Positions 36,180 through 49,809 of a DNA stretch of 64,000 nt are shown one piece after another. The position numbers and the translations under genes are program-made. Under the pieces are notes generated by a model that worked only from the letters and a program-made list of their open reading frames with translations, was not told where the DNA came from and did no database searches. Each line of letters starts with the position of its first letter. The stretch's first letter is position 1. Source of the DNA: Crossaster papposus (Eukaryota; Echinodermata; Asteroidea; Velatida; Solasteridae); the NCBI GenBank assembly GCA_037893245.1, contig JBAIAA010000694.1, positions 485,901-549,900 of the forward strand, written 5' to 3'.

Positions 36180-37523
36180 TCACTTCAATTCGGGCAGTGC
36201 ACCCCCCCTATGAGCCCGCGTTTCGCCGGTGACCGCCATTTGTGTGGCGCGCCCTCTATTGACATGCAATAAGTCGGTTTTTCGGACAATAAATGCGTGG
36301 GCTCATAAACCCTGAAAATACAGTTTCCACTTGTTTCTTTGAGCATATGCAAACAGAGCTATTACTCCGGCTTCCCAACCCATTAAGGCACATCGATTTG
36401 AATCAATTTTATCTATCTCGTGGTAGAATGACCGAGTGTTTAAGAACCTCGACTGCGGTATCCATGGTCCGGGTTCGAGTCCCGGTCCGGCCCGAGGCCT
36501 TTCGTTTTTTCCAGTTCCAACGCACGCTGTTTCGCAATCTTTTCCTTAACATAATTAATTTATCGTCCTCACTCACCAACCGAGTTTAGCTGACCGGCTT
36601 AATTCGTCAGGTTGGGACTGTCCGCGGAGGTTCAGGATCGAGCCTGCAATTTTTTTTTTTTTTTTTTTAAAGAACAATAATCACAATTTCGCCAATTTTA
36701 ATGGAAATACAAGGCTAACCCCTGTTCCCCCTTACAATTGTTCGTTTTTCTAAAAAAAAAAAAAAAAAAAAAAAAAGGCAAATAATTGTTGGCCAATGTT
36801 GATAGGAATGCAAGAATAACCCCTGGCCACTTTTAATTTCTCCTAAAACCAAAGTCAATTTATGACGAATTGGAATTGAAATATAAGACTAACCCCGTAC
36901 AATGTTTTAATTTGTTTCCAAGAACTAATTAAATTTCCGCCAATTTTAATAGAAAAGCAAGGATAACCCCTTTCCCCCCCTTACAGTTGTTCGTTTAAAA
37001 AAAACCAGCAATTATCAATTAATTTTGGTCCTATTTTGATAAGAATACAAGGTTAACCCCTGGCAACTTTCAATTTCTCCTGAAAGTTAATTTCTGGCGA
37101 ATTGAAATTTAAATATAAGACTAACCCCATACAATGTTTTTATTTCTCCAAAATGTCATTTTTGTGGCCAATTTTGAAACAGAATGAAAGGTTATACCCT
37201 TGCAGGTTTTGTATTTTCCCAAAAAGTCAGTTTTGGGGATAATTTTAATTTAAACGCGAGGCTAACCTCTCACAATTATTTTATTCTAGGCCAATTTTAG
37301 ACGGACAAAAACAAACCGAGGCTAACTCCTCACAACTGGTCAATTTTCGCAAACAATTATTTGTTGGGGACATTTTTTATTTAAATCTCGAGGCTAACTC
37401 CTTACAATTATTTATTTGCAAGTAAATAACACATGCATTGCCACCCTACTCCTGGGCACCACGAGGCAAGGCTGTCTGTCTGATTTTCCGTTGTTTCCTA
37501 TGTGCGCGTATGTTGTGCAGTGC

Positions 37524-37558
<35 letters not shown>

Positions 37559-37875
37559 ACCCCCCTACGGGCGCACTAGCCTCATTCAAGCCCTATTGAA
37601 ACAAGTGTAAAAACCCAGTCTCGAAATGTTATACTTCCCCAGCCTGCACGCAGGCATTTTACAAGGGGCATCCCTCCACGTTCTCGGGCAATTAGGACCC
37701 ATTTTTCAACCGTAATTTTATCAAGTCTTCCCTCAGATTGAAGTCCCAAAACCAGAGGGGTTGATCCTGGGCTATTATTTATACAATCCCAGCATTGTTT
37801 TTTTACCAAACGGATTTCTTTTTCAAATAGAATTGTGGGGGCACATTTCATGCTAATGAGCTAGCGTAGAAATTC
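36180..37875 (+). repeat. Repeat unit 23 (1696 bp)
   Basis: C7 in the head motif as in unit 21. First unit with the TTTTTTATTTAAAT form in monomer 10. C run 37525-37558 (34). Confidence 0.97.
36422..36493 (+). pseudogene. tRNA-like element, unit 23
   Basis: Consensus copy with intact B box. Confidence 0.6.
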
Positions 37876-38442
37876 TCACTTCAATTCGGGCAGTGCACCC
37901 CCCTATGAGCCCGCGTTTCGCCGGTGACCGCCATTTGTGTGGCGCGCCCTCTATTGACATGCAATAAGTCGGTTTTTCGGACAATAAATGCGTGGGCTCA
38001 TAAACCCTGAAAATACAGTTTCCACTTGTTTCTTTGAGCATATGCAAACAGAGCTATTACTCCGGCTTCCCAACCCATTAAGGCACATCGATTTGAATCA
38101 ATTTTATCTATCTCGTGGTAGAATGACCGAGTGTTTAAGAACCTCGACTGCGGTATCCATGGTCCGGGTTCGAGTCCCGGTCCGGCCCGAGGCCTTTCGT
38201 TTTTTCCAGTTCCAACGCACGCTGTTTCGCAATCTTTTCCTTAACATAATTAATTTATCGTCCTCACTCACCAACCGAGTTTAGCTGACCGGCTTAATTC
38301 GTCAGGTTGGGACTGTCCGCGGAGGTTCAGGATCGAGCCTGCAATTTTTTTTTATTTTTTTTTAAAGAACAATAATCACAATTCCGCCAATTTTAATGGA
38401 AATACAAGGCTAACCCCTGTTCCCCCTTACAATTGTTCGTTT

Positions 38443-38477
<35 letters not shown>

Positions 38478-39566
38478 AATAATTGTTGGCCAATGTTGAT
38501 AGGAATGCAAGAATAACCCCTGGCCACTTTTAATTTCTCCTAAAACCAAAGTCAATTTATGACGAATTGGAATTGAAATATAAGACTAACCCCGTACAAT
38601 GTTTTAATTTGTTTCCAAGAACTAATTAAATTTCCGCCAATTTTAATAGAAAAGCAAGGATAACCCCTTTCCCCCCTTACAGTTGTTCGTTTAAAAAAAA
38701 CCAGCAATTATCAATTAATTTTGGTCCTATTTTGATAAGAATACAAGGTTAACCCCTGGCAACTTTCAATTTCTCCTGAAAGTTAATTTCTGGCGAATTG
38801 AAATTTAAATATAAGACTAACCCCATACAATGTTTTTATTTCTCCAAAATGTCATTTTTGTGGCCAATTTTGAAACAGAATGAAAGGTTATACCCTTGCA
38901 GGTTTTGTATTTTCCCAAAAAGTCAGTTTTGGGGATAATTTTAATTTAAACGCGAGGCTAACCTCTCACAATTATTTTATTCTAGGCCAATTTTAGACGG
39001 ACAAAAACAAACCGAGGCTAACTCCTCACAACTGGTCAATTTTCGCAAACAATTATTTGTTGGGGAAATTTTTTATTTAAATCTCGAGGCTAACTCCTTA
39101 CAATTATTTATTTGCAAGTAAATAACACATGCATTGCCACCCTACTCCTGGGCACCACGAGGCAAGGCTGTCTGTCTGATTTTCCGTTGTTTCCTATGTG
39201 CGCGTATGTTGTGCAGTGCACCCCCCCCCCCCCCCCCCCCCCCCCCCCCACCCCCCTACGGGCGCACTAGCCTCATTCAAGCCCTATTGAAACAAGTGTA
39301 AAAACCCAGTCTCGAAATGTTATACTTCCCCAGCCTGCACGCAGGCATTTTACAAGGGGCATCCCTCCACGTTCTCGGGCAATTAGGACCCATTTTTCAA
39401 CCGTAATTTTATCAAGTCTTCCCTCAGATTGAAGTCCCAAAACCAGAGGGGTTGATCCTGGGCTATTATTTATACAATCCCAGCATTGTTTTTTTACCAA
39501 ACGGATTTCTTTTTCAAATAGAATTGTGGGGGCACATTTCATGCTAATGAGCTAGCGTAGAACTTC
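37876..39566 (+). repeat. Repeat unit 24 (1691 bp)
   Basis: T tract interrupted by one A (T9-A-T9 type). Ends in GTAGAACTTCTCAC, shared with the end of unit 25. C run 39221-39249 (29). Confidence 0.97.
38117..38188 (+). pseudogene. tRNA-like element, unit 24
   Basis: Consensus copy with intact B box. Confidence 0.6.
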
Positions 39567-40905
39567 TCACTTCAATTCGGGCAGTGCACCCCCCTATGAG
39601 CCCGCGTTTCGCCGGTGACCGCCATTTGTGTGGCGCGCCCTCTATTGACATGCAATAAGTCGGTTTTTCGGACAATAAATGCGTGGGCTCATAAACCCTG
39701 AAAATACAGTTTCCACTTGTTTCTTTGAGCATATGTAAACAGAGCTATTACTCCGGCTTCCCAACCCATTAAGGCACATCGATTTGAATCAATTTTATCT
39801 ATCTCGTGGTAAAATGACCGAGTGTTTAAGAACCTCGACTGCGGTATCCATGGTCCGGGTTCGAGTCCCGGTCCGGCCCGAGGCCTTTCGTTTTTTCCAG
39901 TTCCAACGCACGCTGTTTCGCAATCTTTTCCTTAACATAATTAATTTATCGTCCTCACTCACCAACCGAGTTTAGCTGACCGGCTTAATTCGTCAGGTTG
40001 GGACTGTCCGCGGAGGTTCAGGATCGAGCCTGCAATTTTTTTTTTATTTTTTTTAAAGAACAATAATCACAATTCCGCCAATTTTAATGGAAATACAAGG
40101 CTAACCCCTGTTCCCCCCTTACAATTGTTCGTTTTTCTAAAAAAAAAAAAAAAAAAAAAAAAAGGCAAATAATTGTTGGCCAATGTTGATAGGAATGCAA
40201 GAATAACCCCTGGCCACTTTTAATTTCTCCTAAAACCAAAGTCAATTTATGACGAATTGGAATTGAAATATAAGACTAACCCCGTACAATGTTTTAATTT
40301 GTTTCCAAGAACTAATTAAATTTCCGCCAATTTTAATAGAAATGCAAGGATAACCCCTTTCCCCCCTTACAGTTGTTCGTTTAAAAAAAAACAGCAATTA
40401 TCAATTAATTTTGGTCCTATTTTGATAAGAATACAAGGTTAACCCCTGGCAACTTTCAATTTCTCCTGAAAGTTAATTTCTGGCGAATTGAAATTTAAAT
40501 ATAAGACTAACCCCATACAATGTTTTTATTTCTCCAAAATGTCATTTTTGTGGCCAATTTTGAAACAGAATGAAAGGTTATACCCTTGCAGGTTTTGTAT
40601 TTTCCCAAAAAGTCAGTTTTGGGGATAATTTTAATTTAAACGCGAGGCTAACCTCTCACAATTATTTTATTCTAGGCCAATTTTAGACGGACAAAAACAA
40701 ACCGAGGCTAACTCCTCACAACTGGTCAATTTTCGCAAACAATTATTTGTTGGGGAAATTTTTAATTTAAATCTCGAGGCTAACTCCTTACAATTATTTA
40801 TTTGCAAGTAAATAACACATGCATTGCCACCCTACTCCTGGGCACCACGAGGCAAGGCTGTCTGTCTGATTTTCCGTTGTTTCCTATGTGCGCGTATGTT
40901 GTGCA

Positions 40906-40953
<48 letters not shown>

Positions 40954-41270
40954 ACCCCCCTACGGGCGCACTAGCCTCATTCAAGCCCTATTGAAACAAG
41001 TGTAAAAACCCAGTCTCGAAATGTTATACTTCCCCAGCCTGCACGCAGGCATTTTACAAGGGGCATCCCTCCACGTTCTCGGGCAATTAGGACCCATTTT
41101 TCAACCGTAATTTTATCAAGTCTTCCCTCAGATTGAAGTCCCAAAACCAGAGGGGTTGATCCTGGGCTATTATTTATACAATCCCAGCATTGTTTTTTTA
41201 CCAAACGGATTTCTTTTTCAAATAGAATTGTGGGGGCACATTTCATGCTAATGAGCTAGCGTAGAACTTC
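39567..41270 (+). repeat. Repeat unit 25 (1704 bp)
   Basis: Sister of unit 26: GGTAAAATG in the tRNA-like element and AAATGCAAGGATAAC. The A of GTGCAC is changed to C, so the C run is unbroken over 40909-40953 (45). Confidence 0.97.
39808..39879 (+). pseudogene. tRNA-like element, unit 25, 5' variant
   Basis: G-to-A at 39812 (GGTAAAA) removes one of the remaining acceptor pairs; the B box is intact. Confidence 0.6.
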
Positions 41271-42959
41271 TCACTTCAATTCGGGCAGTGCACCCCCCTA
41301 TGAGCCCGCGTTTCGCCGGTGACCGCCATTTGTGTGGCGCGCCCTCTATTGACATGCAATAAGTCGGTTTTTCGGACAATAAATGCGTGGGCTCATAAAC
41401 CCTGAAAATACAGTTTCCACTTGTTTCTTTGAGCATATGTAAACAGAGCTATTACTCCGGCTTCCCAACCCATTAAGGCACATCGATTTGAATCAATTTT
41501 ATCTATCTCGTGGTAAAATGACCGAGTGTTTAAGAACCTCGACTGCGGTATCCATGGTCCGGGTTCGAGTCCCGGTCCGGCCCGAGGCCTTTCGTTTTTT
41601 CCAGTTCCAACGCACGCTGTTTCGCAATCTTTTCCTTAACATAATTAATTTATCGTCCTCACTCACCAACCGAGTTTAGCTGACCGGCTTAATTCGTCAG
41701 GTTGGGACTGTCCGCGGAGGTTCAGGATCGAGCCTGCAATTTTTTTTTTATTTTTTTTAAAGAACAATAATCACAATTCCGCCAATTTTAATGGAAATAC
41801 AAGGCTAACCCCTGTTCCCCCTTACAATTGTTCGTTTTTCTAAAAAAAAAAAAAAAAAAAAAAAAAAGGCAAATAATTGTTGGCCAATGTTGATAGGAAT
41901 GCAAGAATAACCCCTGGCCACTTTTAATTTCTCCTAAAACCAAAGTCAATTTATGACGAATTGGAATTGAAATATAAGACTAACCCCGTACAATGTTTTA
42001 ATTTGTTTCCAAGAACTAATTAAATTTCCGCCAATTTTAATAGAAATGCAAGGATAACCCCTTTCCCCCCTTACAGTTGTTCGTTTAAAAAAAACCAGCA
42101 ATTATCAATTAATTTTGGTCCTATTTTGATAAGAATACAAGGTTAACCCCTGGCAACTTTCAATTTCTCCTGAAAGTTAATTTCTGGCGAATTGAAATTT
42201 AAATATAAGACTAACCCCATACAATGTTTTTATTTCTCCAAAATGTCATTTTTGTGGCCAATTTTGAAACAGAATGAAAGGTTATACCCTTGCAGGTTTT
42301 GTATTTTCCCAAAAAGTCAGTTTTGGGGATAATTTTAATTTAAACGCGAGGCTAACCTCTCACAATTATTTTATTCTAGGCCAATTTTAGACGGACAAAA
42401 ACAAACCGAGGCTAACTCCTCACAACTGGTCAATTTTCGCAAACAATTATTTGTTGGGGAAATTTTTAATTTAAATCTCGAGGCTAACTCCTTACAATTA
42501 TTTATTTGCAAGTAAATAACACATGCATTGCCACCCTACTCCTGGGCACCACGAGGCAAGGCTGTCTGTCTGATTTTCCGTTGTTTCCTATGTGCGCGTA
42601 TGTTGTGCAGTGCACCCCCCCCCCCCCCCCCCCCCCCCCCCCACCCCCCTACGGGCGCACTAGCCTCATTCAAGCCCTATTGAAACAAGTGTAAAAACCC
42701 AGTCTCGAAATGTTATACTTCCCCAGCCTGCACGCAGGCATTTTACAAGGGGCATCCCTCCACGTTCTCGGGCAATTAGGACCCATTTTTCAACCGTAAT
42801 TTTATCAAGTCTTCCCTCAGATTGAAGTCCCAAAACCAGAGGGGTTGATCCTGGGCTATTATTTATACAATCCCAGCATTGTTTTTTTACCAAACGGATT
42901 TCTTTTTCAAATAGAATTGTGGGGGCACATTTCATGCTAATGAGCTAGCGTAGAAATTC
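41271..42959 (+). repeat. Repeat unit 26 (1689 bp)
   Basis: Sister of unit 25. C run 42615-42642 (28). Last unit before interrupted C tracts begin. Confidence 0.97.
41512..41583 (+). pseudogene. tRNA-like element, unit 26, 5' variant
   Basis: Same GGTAAAA change as unit 25 (41516). Confidence 0.6.
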
Positions 42960-44664
42960 TCACTTCAATTCGGGCAGTGCACCCCCCTATGAGCCCGCGT
43001 TTCGCCGGTGACCGCCATTTGTGTGGCGCGCCCTCTATTGACATGCAATAAGTCGGTTTTTCGGACAATAAATGCGTGGGCTCATAAACCCTGAAAATAC
43101 AGTTTCCACTTGTTTCTTTGAGCATATGCAAACAGAGCTATTACTCCGGCTTCCCAACCCATTAAGGCACATCGATTTGAATCAATTTTATCTATCTCGT
43201 GGTAGAATGACCGAGTGTTTAAGAACCTCGACTGCGGTATCCATGGTCCGGGTTCGAGTCCCGGTCCGGCCCGAGGCCTTTCGTTTTTTCCAGTTCCAAC
43301 GCACGCTGTTTCGCAATCTTTTCCTTAACATAATTAATTTATCGTCCTCACTCACCAACCGAGTTTAGCTGACCGGCTTAATTCGTCAGGTTGGGACTGT
43401 CCGCGGAGGTTCAGGATCGAGCCTGCAATTTTTTTTTTTTTTTTTTTAAAGAACAATAATCACAATTCCGCCAATTTTAATGGAAATACAAGGCTAACCC
43501 CTGTTCCCCCTTACAATTGTTCGTTTTTCTAAAAAAAAAAAAAAAAAAAAAAAAAAGGCAAATAATTGTTGGCCAATGTTGATAGGAATGCAAGAATAAC
43601 CCCTGGCCACTTTTAATTTCTCCTAAAACCAAAGTCAATTTATGACGAATTGGAATTGAAATATAAGACTAACCCCGTACAATGTTTTAATTTGTTTCCA
43701 AGAACTAATTAAATTTCCGCCAATTTTAATAGAAAAGCAAGGATAACCCCTTTCCCCCCTTACAGTTGTTCGTTTAAAAAAAACCAGCAATTATCAATTA
43801 ATTTTGGTCCTATTTTGATAAGAATACAAGGTTAACCCCTGGCAACTTTCAATTTCTCCTGAAAGTTAATTTCTGGCGAATTGAAATTTAAATATAAGAC
43901 TAACCCCATACAATGTTTTTATTTCTCCAAAATGTCATTTTTGTGGCCAATTTTGAAACAGAATGAAAGGTTATACCCTTGCAGATTTTGTATTTTCCCA
44001 AAAAGTCAGTTTTGGGGATAATTTTAATTTAAACGCGAGGCTAACCTCTCACAATTATTTTATTCTAGGCCAATTTTAGACGGACAAAAACAAACCGAGG
44101 CTAACTCCTCACAACTGGTCAATTTTCGCAAACAATTATTTGTTGGGGAAATTTTTTATTTAAATCTCGAGGCTAACTCCTTACAATTATTTATTTGCAA
44201 GTAAATAACACATGCATTGCCACCCTACTCCTGGGCACCACGAGGCAAGGCTGTCTGTCTGATTTTCCGTTGTTTCCTATGTGCGCGTATGTTGTGCAGT
44301 GCACCCCCCCCCCCCCCCCACCCCCCACCCCCCCCCCCCCCCCCCCCACCCCCCTACGGGCGCACTAGCCTCATTCAAGCCCTATTGAAACAAGTGTAAA
44401 AACCCAGTCTCGAAATGTTATACTTCCCCAGCCTGCACGCAGGCATTTTACAAGGGGCATCCCTCCACGTTCTCGGGCAATTAGGACCCATTTTTCAACC
44501 GTAATTTTATCAAGTCTTCCCTCAGATTGAAGTCCCAAAACCAGAGGGGTTGATCCTGGGCTATTATTTATACAATCCCAGCATTGTTTTTTTACCAAAC
44601 GGATTTCTTTTTCAAATAGAATTGTGGGGGCACATTTCATGCTAATGAGCTAGCGTAGAAATTC
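42960..44664 (+). repeat. Repeat unit 27 (1705 bp)
   Basis: First interrupted C tract: C16-A-C6-A-C20 at 44304-44347. Has GCAGATTTTG in monomer 7. Confidence 0.97.
43201..43272 (+). pseudogene. tRNA-like element, unit 27
   Basis: Consensus copy with intact B box. Confidence 0.6.
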
Positions 44665-46376
44665 TCACTTCAATTCGGGCAGTGCACCCCCTATGAGCCC
44701 GCGTTTCGCCGGTGACCGCCATTTGTGTGGCGCGCCCTCTATTGACATGCAATAAGTCGGTTTTTCGGACAATAAATGCGTGGGCTCATAAACCCTGAAA
44801 ATACAGTTTCCACTTGTTTCTTTGAGCATATGCAAACAGAGCTATTACTCCGGCTTCCCAACCCATTAAGGCACATCGATTTGAATCAATTTTATCTATC
44901 TCGTGGTAGAATGACCGAGTGTTTAAGAACCTCGACTGCGGTATCCATGGTCCGGGTTCGAGTCCCGGTCCGGCCCGAGGCCTTTCGTTTTTTCCAGTTC
45001 CAACGCACGCTGTTTCGCAATCTTTTCCTTAACATAATTAATTTATCGTCCTCACTCACCAACCGAGTTTAGCTGACCGGCTTAATTCGTCAGGTTGGGA
45101 CTGTCCGCGGAGGTTCAGGATCGAGCCTGCAATTTTTTTTTTTTTTTTTTTAAAGAACAATAATCACAATTCCGCCAATTTTAATGGAAATACAAGGCTA
45201 ACCCCTGTTCCCCCTTACAATTGTTCGTTTTTCTAAAAAAAAAAAAAAAAAAAAAAAAAAGGCAAATAATTGTTGGCCAATGTTGATAGGAATGCAAGAA
45301 TAACCCCTGGCCACTTTTAATTTCTCCTAAAACCAAAGTCAATTTATGACGAATTGGAATTGAAATATAAGACTAACCCCGTACAATGTTTTAATTTGTT
45401 TCCAAGAACTAATTAAATTTCCGCCAATTTTAATAGAAAAGCAAGGATAACCCCTTTCCCCCCTTACAGTTGTTCGTTTAAAAAAACCCAGCAATTATCA
45501 ATTAATTTTGGTCCTATTTTGATAAGAATACAAGGTTAACCCCTGGCAACTTTCAATTTCTCCTGAAAGTTAATTTCTGGGGAATTGAAATTTAAATATA
45601 AGACTAACCCCATACAATGTTTTTATTTCTCCAAAATGTCATTTTTGTGGCCAATTTTGAAACAGAATGAAAGGTTATACCCTTGCAGGTTTTGTATTTT
45701 CCCAAAAAGTCAGTTTTGGGGATAATTTTAATTTAAACGCGAGGCTAACCTCTCACAATTATTTTATTCTAGGCCAATTTTAGACGGACAAAAACAAACC
45801 GAGGCTAACTCCTCACAACTGGTCAATTTTCGCAAACAATTATTTGTTGGGGAAATTTTTTATTTAAATCTCGAGGCTAACTCCTTACAATTATTTATTT
45901 GCAAGTAAATAACACATGCATTGCCACCCTACTCCTGGGCACCACGAGGCAAGGCTGTCTGTCTGATTTTCCGTTGTTTCCTATGTGCGCGTATGTTGTG
46001 CAGTGCACCCCCCCCCCCCCCCCCCCCCCCACCCCCCACCCCCCCCCCCCCCCCCCCCCACCCCCCTACGGGCGCACTAGCCTCATTCAAGCCCTATTGA
46101 AACAAGTGTAAAAACCCAGTCTCGAAATGTTATACTTCCCCAGCCTGCACGCAGGCATTTTACAAGGGGCATCCCTCCACGTTCTCGGGCAATTAGGACC
46201 CATTTTTCAACCGTAATTTTATCAAGTCTTCCCTCAGATTGAAGTCCCAAAACCAGAGGGGTTGATCCTGGGCTATTATTTATACAATCCCAGCATTGTT
46301 TTTTTACCAAACGGATTTCTTTTTCAAATAGAATTGTGGGGGCACATTTCATGCTAATGAGCTAGCGTAGAAATTC
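44665..46376 (+). repeat. Repeat unit 28 (1712 bp)
   Basis: Head motif shortened to C5, shared with unit 29 only. CTGGGGAATT in place of CTGGCGAATT. C23-A-C6-A-C21 at 46008-46059. Confidence 0.97.
44905..44976 (+). pseudogene. tRNA-like element, unit 28
   Basis: Consensus copy with intact B box. Confidence 0.6.
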
Positions 46377-46942
46377 TCACTTCAATTCGGGCAGTGCACC
46401 CCCTATGAGCCCGCGTTTCGCCGGTGACCGCCATTTGTGTGGCGCGCCCTCTATTGACATGCAATAAGTCGGTTTTTCGGACAATAAATGCGTGGGCTCA
46501 TAAACCCTGAAAATACAGTTTCCACTTGTTTCTTTGAGCATATGCAAACAGAGCTATTACTCCGGCTTCCCAACCCATTAAGGCACATCGATTTGAATCA
46601 ATTTTATCTATCTCGTGGTAGAATGACCGAGTGTTTAAGAACCTCGACTGCGGTATCCATGGTCCGGGTTCGAGTCCCGGTCCGGCCCGAGGCCTTTCGT
46701 TTTTTCCAGTTCCAACGCACGCTGTTTCGCAATCTTTTCCTTAACATAATTAATTTATCGTCCTCACTCACCAACCGAGTTTAGCTGACCGGCTTAATTC
46801 GTCAGGTTGGGACTGTCCGCGGAGGTTCAGGATCGAGCCTGCAATTTTTTTTTTTTTTTTTTTAAAGAACAATAATCACAATTCCGCCAATTTTAATGGA
46901 AATACAAGGCTAACCCCTGTTCCCCCTTACAATTGTTCGTTT

Positions 46943-46977
<35 letters not shown>

Positions 46978-47734
46978 AATAATTGTTGGCCAATGTTGAT
47001 AGGAATGCAAGAATAACCCCTGGCCACTTTTAATTTCTCCTAAAACCAAAGTCAATTTATGACGAATTGGAATTGAAATATAAGACTAACCCCGTACAAT
47101 GTTTTAATTTGTTTCCAAGAACTAATTAAATTTCCGCCAATTTTAATAGAAAAGCAAGGATAACCCCTTTCCCCCCTTACAGTTGTTCGTTTAAAAAAAC
47201 CCAGCAATTATCAATTAATTTTGGTCCTATTTTGATAAGAATACAAGGTTAACCCCTGGCAACTTTCAATTTCTCCTGAAAGTTAATTTCTGGGGAATTG
47301 AAATTTAAATATAAGACTAACCCCATACAATGTTTTTATTTCTCCAAAATGTCATTTTTGTGGCCAATTTTGAAACAGAATGAAAGGTTATACCCTTGCA
47401 GGTTTTGTATTTTCCCAAAAAGTCAGTTTTGGGGATAATTTTAATTTAAACGCGAGGCTAACCTCTCACAATTATTTTATTCTAGGCCAATTTTAGACGG
47501 ACAAAAACAAACCGAGGCTAACTCCTCACAACTGGTCAATTTTCGCAAACAATTATTTGTTGGGGAAATTTTTTATTTAAATCTCGAGGCTAACTCCTTA
47601 CAATTATTTATTTGCAAGTAAATAACACATGCATTGCCACCCTACTCCTGGGCACCACGAGGCAAGGCTGTCTGTCTGATTTTCCGTTGTTTCCTATGTG
47701 CGCGTATGTTGTGCAGTGCACCCCCCCCCCCCCC

Positions 47735-47767
<33 letters not shown>

Positions 47768-48084
47768 ACCCCCCTACGGGCGCACTAGCCTCATTCAAGC
47801 CCTATTGAAACAAGTGTAAAAACCCAGTCTCGAAATGTTATACTTCCCCAGCCTGCACGCAGGCATTTTACAAGGGGCATCCCTCCACGTTCTCGGGCAA
47901 TTAGGACCCATTTTTCAACCGTAATTTTATCAAGTCTTCCCTCAGATTGAAGTCCCAAAACCAGAGGGGTTGATCCTGGGCTATTATTTATACAATCCCA
48001 GCATTGTTTTTTTACCAAACGGATTTCTTTTTCAAATAGAATTGTGGGGGCACATTTCATGCTAATGAGCTAGCGTAGAAATTC
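46377..48084 (+). repeat. Repeat unit 29 (1708 bp)
   Basis: Sister of unit 28 (C5 head motif, CTGGGGAATT). C14-A-C32 at 47721-47767. Confidence 0.97.
46617..46688 (+). pseudogene. tRNA-like element, unit 29
   Basis: Consensus copy with intact B box. Confidence 0.6.
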
Positions 48085-49450
48085 TCACTTCAATTCGGGC
48101 AGTGCACCCCCCTATGAGCCCGCGTTTCGCCGGTGACCGCCATTTGTGTGGCGCGCCCTCTATTGACATGCAATAAGTCGGTTTTTCGGACAATAAATGC
48201 GTGGGCTCATAAACCCTGAAAATACAGTTTCCACTTGTTTCTTTGAGCATATGCAAACAGAGCTATTACTCCGGCTTCCCAACCCATTAAGGCACATCGA
48301 TTTGAATCAATTTTATCTATCTCGTGGTAGAATGACCGAGTGTTTAAGAACCTCGACTGCGGTATCCATGGTCCGGGTTCGAGTCCCGGTCCGGCCCGAG
48401 GCCTTTCGTTTTTTCCAGTTCCAACGCACGCTGTTTCGCAATCTTTTCCTTAACATAATTAATTTATCGTCCTCACTCACCAACCGAGTTTAGCTGACCG
48501 GCTTAATTCGTCAGGTTGGGACTGTCCGCGGAGGTTCAGGATCGAGCCTGCAATTTTTTTTTTTTTTTTTTTAAAGAACAATAATCACAATTCCGCCAAT
48601 TTTAATGGAAATACAAGGCTAACCCCTGTTCCCCCTTACAATTGTTCGTTTTTCTAAAAAAAAAAAAAAAAAAAAAAAAAAGGCAAATAATTGTTGGCCA
48701 ATGTTGATAGGAATGCAAGAATAACCCCTGGCCACTTTTAATTTCTCCTAAAACCAAAGTCAATTTATGACGAATTGGAATTGAAATATAAGACTAACCC
48801 CGTACAATGTTTTAATTTGTTTCCAAGAACTAATTAAATTTCCGCCAATTTTAATAGAAAAGCAAGGATAACCCCTTTCCCCCCTTACAGTTGTTCGTTT
48901 AAAAAAAACCAGCAATTATCAATTAATTTTGGTCCTATTTTGATAAGAATACAAGGTTAACCCCTGGCAACTTTCAATTTCTCCTGAAAGTTAATTTCTG
49001 GCGAATTGAAATTTAAATATAAGACTAACCCCATACAATGTTTTTTATTTCTCCAAAATGTCATTTTTGTGGCCAATTTTGAAACAGAATGAAAGGTTAT
49101 ACCCTTGCAGGTTTTGTATTTTCCCAAAAAGTCAGTTTTGGGGATAATTTTAATTTAAACGCGAGGCTAACCTCTCACAATTATTTTATTCTAGGCCAAT
49201 TTTAGACGGAAAAAAACAAACCGAGGCTAACTCCTCACAACTGGTCAATTTTCGCAAACAATTATTTGTTGGGGAAATTTTTTATTTAAATCTCGAGGCT
49301 AACTCCTTACAATTATTTATTTGCAAGTAAATAACACATGCATTGCCACCCTACTCCTGGGCACCACGAGGCAAGGCTGTCTGTCTGATTTTCCGTTGTT
49401 TCCTATGTGCGCGTATGTTGTGCAGTGCACCCCCCCCCCCCCCCCCCCCC

Positions 49451-49490
<40 letters not shown>

Positions 49491-49809
49491 CCACCCCCCT
49501 ACGGGCGCACTAGCCTCATTCAAGCCCTATTGAAACAAGTGTAAAAACCCAGTCTCGAAATGTTATACTTCCCCAGCCTGCACGCAGGCATTTTACAAGG
49601 GGCATCCCTCCACGTTCTCGGGCAATTAGGACCCATTTTTCAACCGTAATTTTATCAAGTCTTCCCTCAGATTGAAGTCCCAAAACCAGAGGGGTTGATC
49701 CTGGGCTATTATTTATACAATCCCAGCATTGTTTTTTTACCAAACGGATTTCTTTTTCAAATAGAATTGTGGGGGCACATTTCATGCTAATGAGCTAGCG
49801 TAGAAATTC
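48085..49809 (+). repeat. Repeat unit 30 (1725 bp), longest unit
   Basis: C21-A-C36-T-C4 at 49430-49492, the only tract with a T. Private changes GACGGAAAAAAAC and an extra T in monomer 6. Confidence 0.97.
48326..48397 (+). pseudogene. tRNA-like element, unit 30
   Basis: Consensus copy with intact B box. Confidence 0.6.
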